A DNA stretch of 64,000 nucleotides, from assembly GCA_005954745.1 (NCBI GenBank), contig CP040678.1, forward strand, positions 2,418,001-2,482,000. The letters are read 5' to 3'. Shown in pieces: positions 61,999 to 64,000 of this stretch. The translations under genes were made by a program, and so were the position numbers. How positions within the stretch are numbered: the stretch's first letter is position 1; every line of letters begins with the position of its first letter. This stretch comes from Halostella pelagica (GTDB taxonomy: Archaea > Halobacteriota > Halobacteria > Halobacteriales > Natronoarchaeaceae). The notes beneath the pieces were generated by a model. It was given only the letters and a program-made list of their open reading frames with translations, searched no databases and was not told the DNA's origin.

Positions 61999-62417
61999 TT
62001 CGGTTCTTCTCTCTACCTATCACTGCGGTCGTGTAACGTCGCCCAGCGACAGTCGAACCGTTTTCCAGTTTGATCTTTACCGTATTGGTCACCAGATCGG
62101 TCGCCAATCCATCAGAAGGCGCGGCCACGCTGTCCTGCGCGAACGGAGTGAGCGCGGTCAGAAGACGGGGGAGGGCAGGTACTCAGAGCGTGCGCCAGCA
62201 ACCGCTGGCGTCTTCGCGAGCGGAGCGAGTGACGGTTCGGGAGAGCAACGCTCTCCCGGAGACTCGCGCAAACTGGCGGCCCGTAGCGAGAATCGCGAAG
62301 CGATTCTGGCGGCGTCCTCGTGAGACGGAGTCGAACGAGGGCTTGGAGCGACGAAGTCGCTCCGCCGGACATTGAAAGGGCGCAGCGAGGCCTTCCAAGG
62401 CCGAGCAAGGGCTTTCT
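61999..62417. repeat. Hairpin array between convergent genes
   Basis: Perfect hairpins: CGCCAGC/GCTGGCG (62193-62210), CGGGAGAGC/GCTCTCCCG with loop AAC (62238-62258), AGAATCGC/GCGATTCT with loop GAA (62289-62307), GGAGCGAC/GTCGCTCC with loop GAA (62345-62363) and GGCCTT/AAGGCC near 62390. GAGCGGAGCGAG-like words lie between. CGGGGGAGGGCAGG (62166-62179) recurs from 58592. No coding frame is credible. Confidence 0.65.
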
Positions 62418-63221
62418 TTAGAACGAGAGAGGTTCCGCCTCCTCCCACCGCGGCAGGAACTTCTCGTGGATGTCGGCGGCGAACTCGGGGTCTTTCAGGT
62501 CGATCATCGCGAACGGTTCGTCGGTATCGAGGGGGTTGGGAACCTGAATACAGACCTCGACGCCGTCGAGGAGGTTGAACGTGCCGCTGATGTCGGAGTT
62601 AGTCCGAACGCTGAAGTCGGGATGAGTCGACAGCGTCCGGCGGTATCGCTTGCCGACTGTTTCGGGGAGCGAGTCGACGAGGCCTGGCGTCATCAGGAGG
62701 TCTATCTCGACGCCGCGGTCGAGCGCCTCTTCGAGTTGGTCCGTGATGAGGACGCCCACGTCGCTGATGTCGAACTGAGGCGAGCGGTGGGTGGCGACCA
62801 TCACCAGCCGTCGGTCGGCCGCCGTGAGCCGTTCGAGCAGCAGGTCGGTCGTCTCCTCGGGGCCGACGGCGGCGGTCCAGAACTGCTCTTCGACGGGGTC
62901 GGCAGCGTCGAGTTCGTCGCTCAGGTCGTCGACGATAGACTCGTACTGTTCGGCCTGTTCGTCCAGTTCGCGCTTCTTGTCCTCCAGCAAGCGGTCGAGC
63001 GCCGTCGACGGCTCGACGGCGACGTACTTCTTCGGGCGACTCGCGGTCTGACTCCGGACAAGGTTGTACTGTTCGATCGTGTTGAGAACGTCGTAGATAC
63101 GTCCCATTGGCACGTCGCTGGCGCGTGACAACTCTTTTGCCGTTGTCGGACCGGTGTTGAGCAAGGCTCGATACGCGCGCGCTTCGTACTCAGATAGCCC
63201 GAGATCCCTCAAACTCGACAT
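62418..63221 (-). CDS. TrmB family transcriptional regulator
   Basis: 267 residues from ATG 63221 (MSSLRDLGLSEYEARAYRAL). Residues 1-70 form the TrmB winged helix (GPTTAKELSRASDVPMGRIYDVL). A coiled helix follows at 85-115 (LEDKKRELDEQAEQYESI), then an effector region with a PLD-like core ending in FAMIDLKDPEFAADIHEKF. TrmB-type proteins usually sense sugars; its target genes are not adjacent. Frames further upstream are not used. Confidence 0.88.
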   Translation of the reverse strand: MSSLRDLGLSEYEARAYRALLNTGPTTAKELSRASDVPMGRIYDVLNTIEQYNLVRSQTASRPKKYVAVEPSTALDRLLEDKKRELDEQAEQYESIVDDLSDELDAADPVEEQFWTAAVGPEETTDLLLERLTAADRRLVMVATHRSPQFDISDVGVLITDQLEEALDRGVEIDLLMTPGLVDSLPETVGKRYRRTLSTHPDFSVRTNSDISGTFNLLDGVEVCIQVPNPLDTDEPFAMIDLKDPEFAADIHEKFLPRWEEAEPLSF

Positions 63222-63282
63222 ATTGGAGGAACGGGGCCGGAGAAACATAAACGCACCGGAGGTTTGTATTCGGGATTATGTT

Positions 63283-64000
63283 TCAGTCGACGCGCTCGGC
63301 GACGAGGGCGGCGAGTTCCTCGGGCAACGCCGCGGGGTCGGAGACGCCGTCGTCTGTCACTACGTAGGCGTTACCGCGGTCGTACGCGTCGCCGCTCGCG
63401 TCCGGGATCACGACCTTCTCGTGGTCGGCCATCCGAAGGGCAGCACGGTGCAGGTCCGACCCCGCGTCGTCCGCGACGGCGATGGTGAGGTCGGGACGCT
63501 GCAGGCGGGTCGCGACCGCCGCGTAGTGGGCGGCCTGGGGCCCGAAACGGTCGCTCGCGCCGGCGAAGGCCTCGACGGCGTCGCGGGCGGCGTCACGGTA
63601 GCGCTCCGTGCCGGTGAGCGCGTGCAGGTCGAGCAGCGCGTCGGCGAACTCGACGTTCGCGTCGAGCGGCCGAAGCGGTCGGTCGAGGAGCGCAGGTCCG
63701 CTCGCGGGACCGTCCGTGAACGACCCCGCTGAACGCAACTCGTCGAGCGCGTAGTCGGCGAGACGCTCGGCCGCGTCGAGGGTGTCCGCGCCGAGAACCT
63801 GCCGGGCCGTCGTGAGAGCCGAAACGACGCGGGCGTGGTCCGAGAGAAGGCCGCGTTCGCCCGTCTCGTCGCCGTTGCGGTAGTGGATCACGCGGTCGTC
63901 CGCGATCAGTTCCGTCTGGACGTACTCCAGGGTTCGCTCCGCGTACTGTCGGGCCCGGTCGTCGTCGGTGTAGGCGTAGTACGTCAGGAAAGCGTCGACA
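63283..64000 (-). CDS. DUF255/YyaL-type protein, 3' part
   Basis: The frame is open through the right edge, so only the C-terminal ~239 residues are present. It is an alpha-helical (alpha/alpha-toroid) region with VIHYRNGDETGERGLLSDHARVV and paired helices, ending in a Rossmann-like tail (LTIAVADDAGSDLHRAAL). This matches the C-terminal part of thioredoxin-like DUF255 proteins (YyaL/SSP411). The N-terminal thioredoxin domain would lie beyond the window. The function is not established. Confidence 0.8.
   Translation of the reverse strand, partial: VDAFLTYYAYTDDDRARQYAERTLEYVQTELIADDRVIHYRNGDETGERGLLSDHARVVSALTTARQVLGADTLDAAERLADYALDELRSAGSFTDGPASGPALLDRPLRPLDANVEFADALLDLHALTGTERYRDAARDAVEAFAGASDRFGPQAAHYAAVATRLQRPDLTIAVADDAGSDLHRAALRMADHEKVVIPDASGDAYDRGNAYVVTDDGVSDPAALPEELAALVAERVD

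Overview
The window is a chromosomal segment of a halophilic archaeon (class Halobacteria). The evidence is high GC, strongly acidic predicted proteins, short leaderless-looking 5' regions with TATA boxes about 25 bases before start codons, and diagnostic genes: SAMP1, HMG-CoA reductase, GatD, MptA, HerA and NurA, HalOD1 and HTH_10 (Bat-type) regulators, a KaiC-like ATPase and a PGF-CTERM surface protein. I cannot name the genus. There is no CRISPR array, rRNA or intact transposase. One tRNA (Gly, GCC) is present.

Layout. 1-4.1 kb: 3' part of a threonyl-tRNA synthetase-like gene, tRNA-Gly with a degraded tRNA 3' copy downstream, an M29 aminopeptidase, a Bat-type regulator and a small HalOD1 protein. 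4.1-6.2 kb: a two-gene operon matching the DgcN-DgcA D-glutamate pathway, behind a 14-bp perfect palindrome. 6.5-11.2 kb: a Vms1-type peptidyl-tRNA hydrolase, small conserved proteins, a secreted acidic protein with an adjacent ArsR-like regulator, and two membrane proteins. 11.3-13.9 kb: gatD, a GNAT enzyme and SAMP1. 13.9-20 kb: a membrane block with two TrkA-C proteins, a K+ channel, an HPP-UspA fusion and an AI-2E family permease. 20.1-23 kb: nucleoside phosphorylase and deoC, two enzymes of nucleoside breakdown. 23-31 kb: PGF-CTERM surface protein, tRNA methylthiotransferase, MscS, CDF transporter, HIT hydrolase, zinc ribbon, methionine aminopeptidase. 31.1-33.3 kb: a secreted protein with about sixty N-glycosylation sequons in acidic repeats. 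33.3-39.3 kb: Ntn asparaginase, icd, small proteins, hmgA. 39.3-42.1 kb: a MarR/GbsR-like regulator divergent from a three-gene ABC transporter, with a palindrome spanning the ABC start codon. 42.1-44.7 kb: amidohydrolase and two paralogous small membrane proteins. 44.8-48.3 kb: nadA-nadB-nadC, the complete aspartate-to-nicotinate-mononucleotide route. 48.3-52.5 kb: HTH-GNAT fusion, gpmI, nurA. 53-55.2 kb: a response-regulator pair. 55.2-61 kb: herA, UspA, amphi-Trp protein, KaiC-like ATPase, NAD kinase. 61-64 kb: mptA, TrmB-like regulator, and the 3' part of a DUF255/YyaL-type gene.

The most unusual signals lie between genes. They are an 84-bp palindromic element present in two inverted copies 5 kb apart plus a diverged third copy; an array of perfect hairpins between the convergent mptA and trmB-like genes; a 14-bp inverted repeat next to the Vms1-like gene; a hairpin holding the icd stop codon in its loop; and a foldable three-stem structure upstream of icd. 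No complete undescribed enzymatic system is obvious. The best new candidates are these structured DNA or RNA elements, the glycosylation-array surface protein and the motif-2-deficient ThrRS-like protein.
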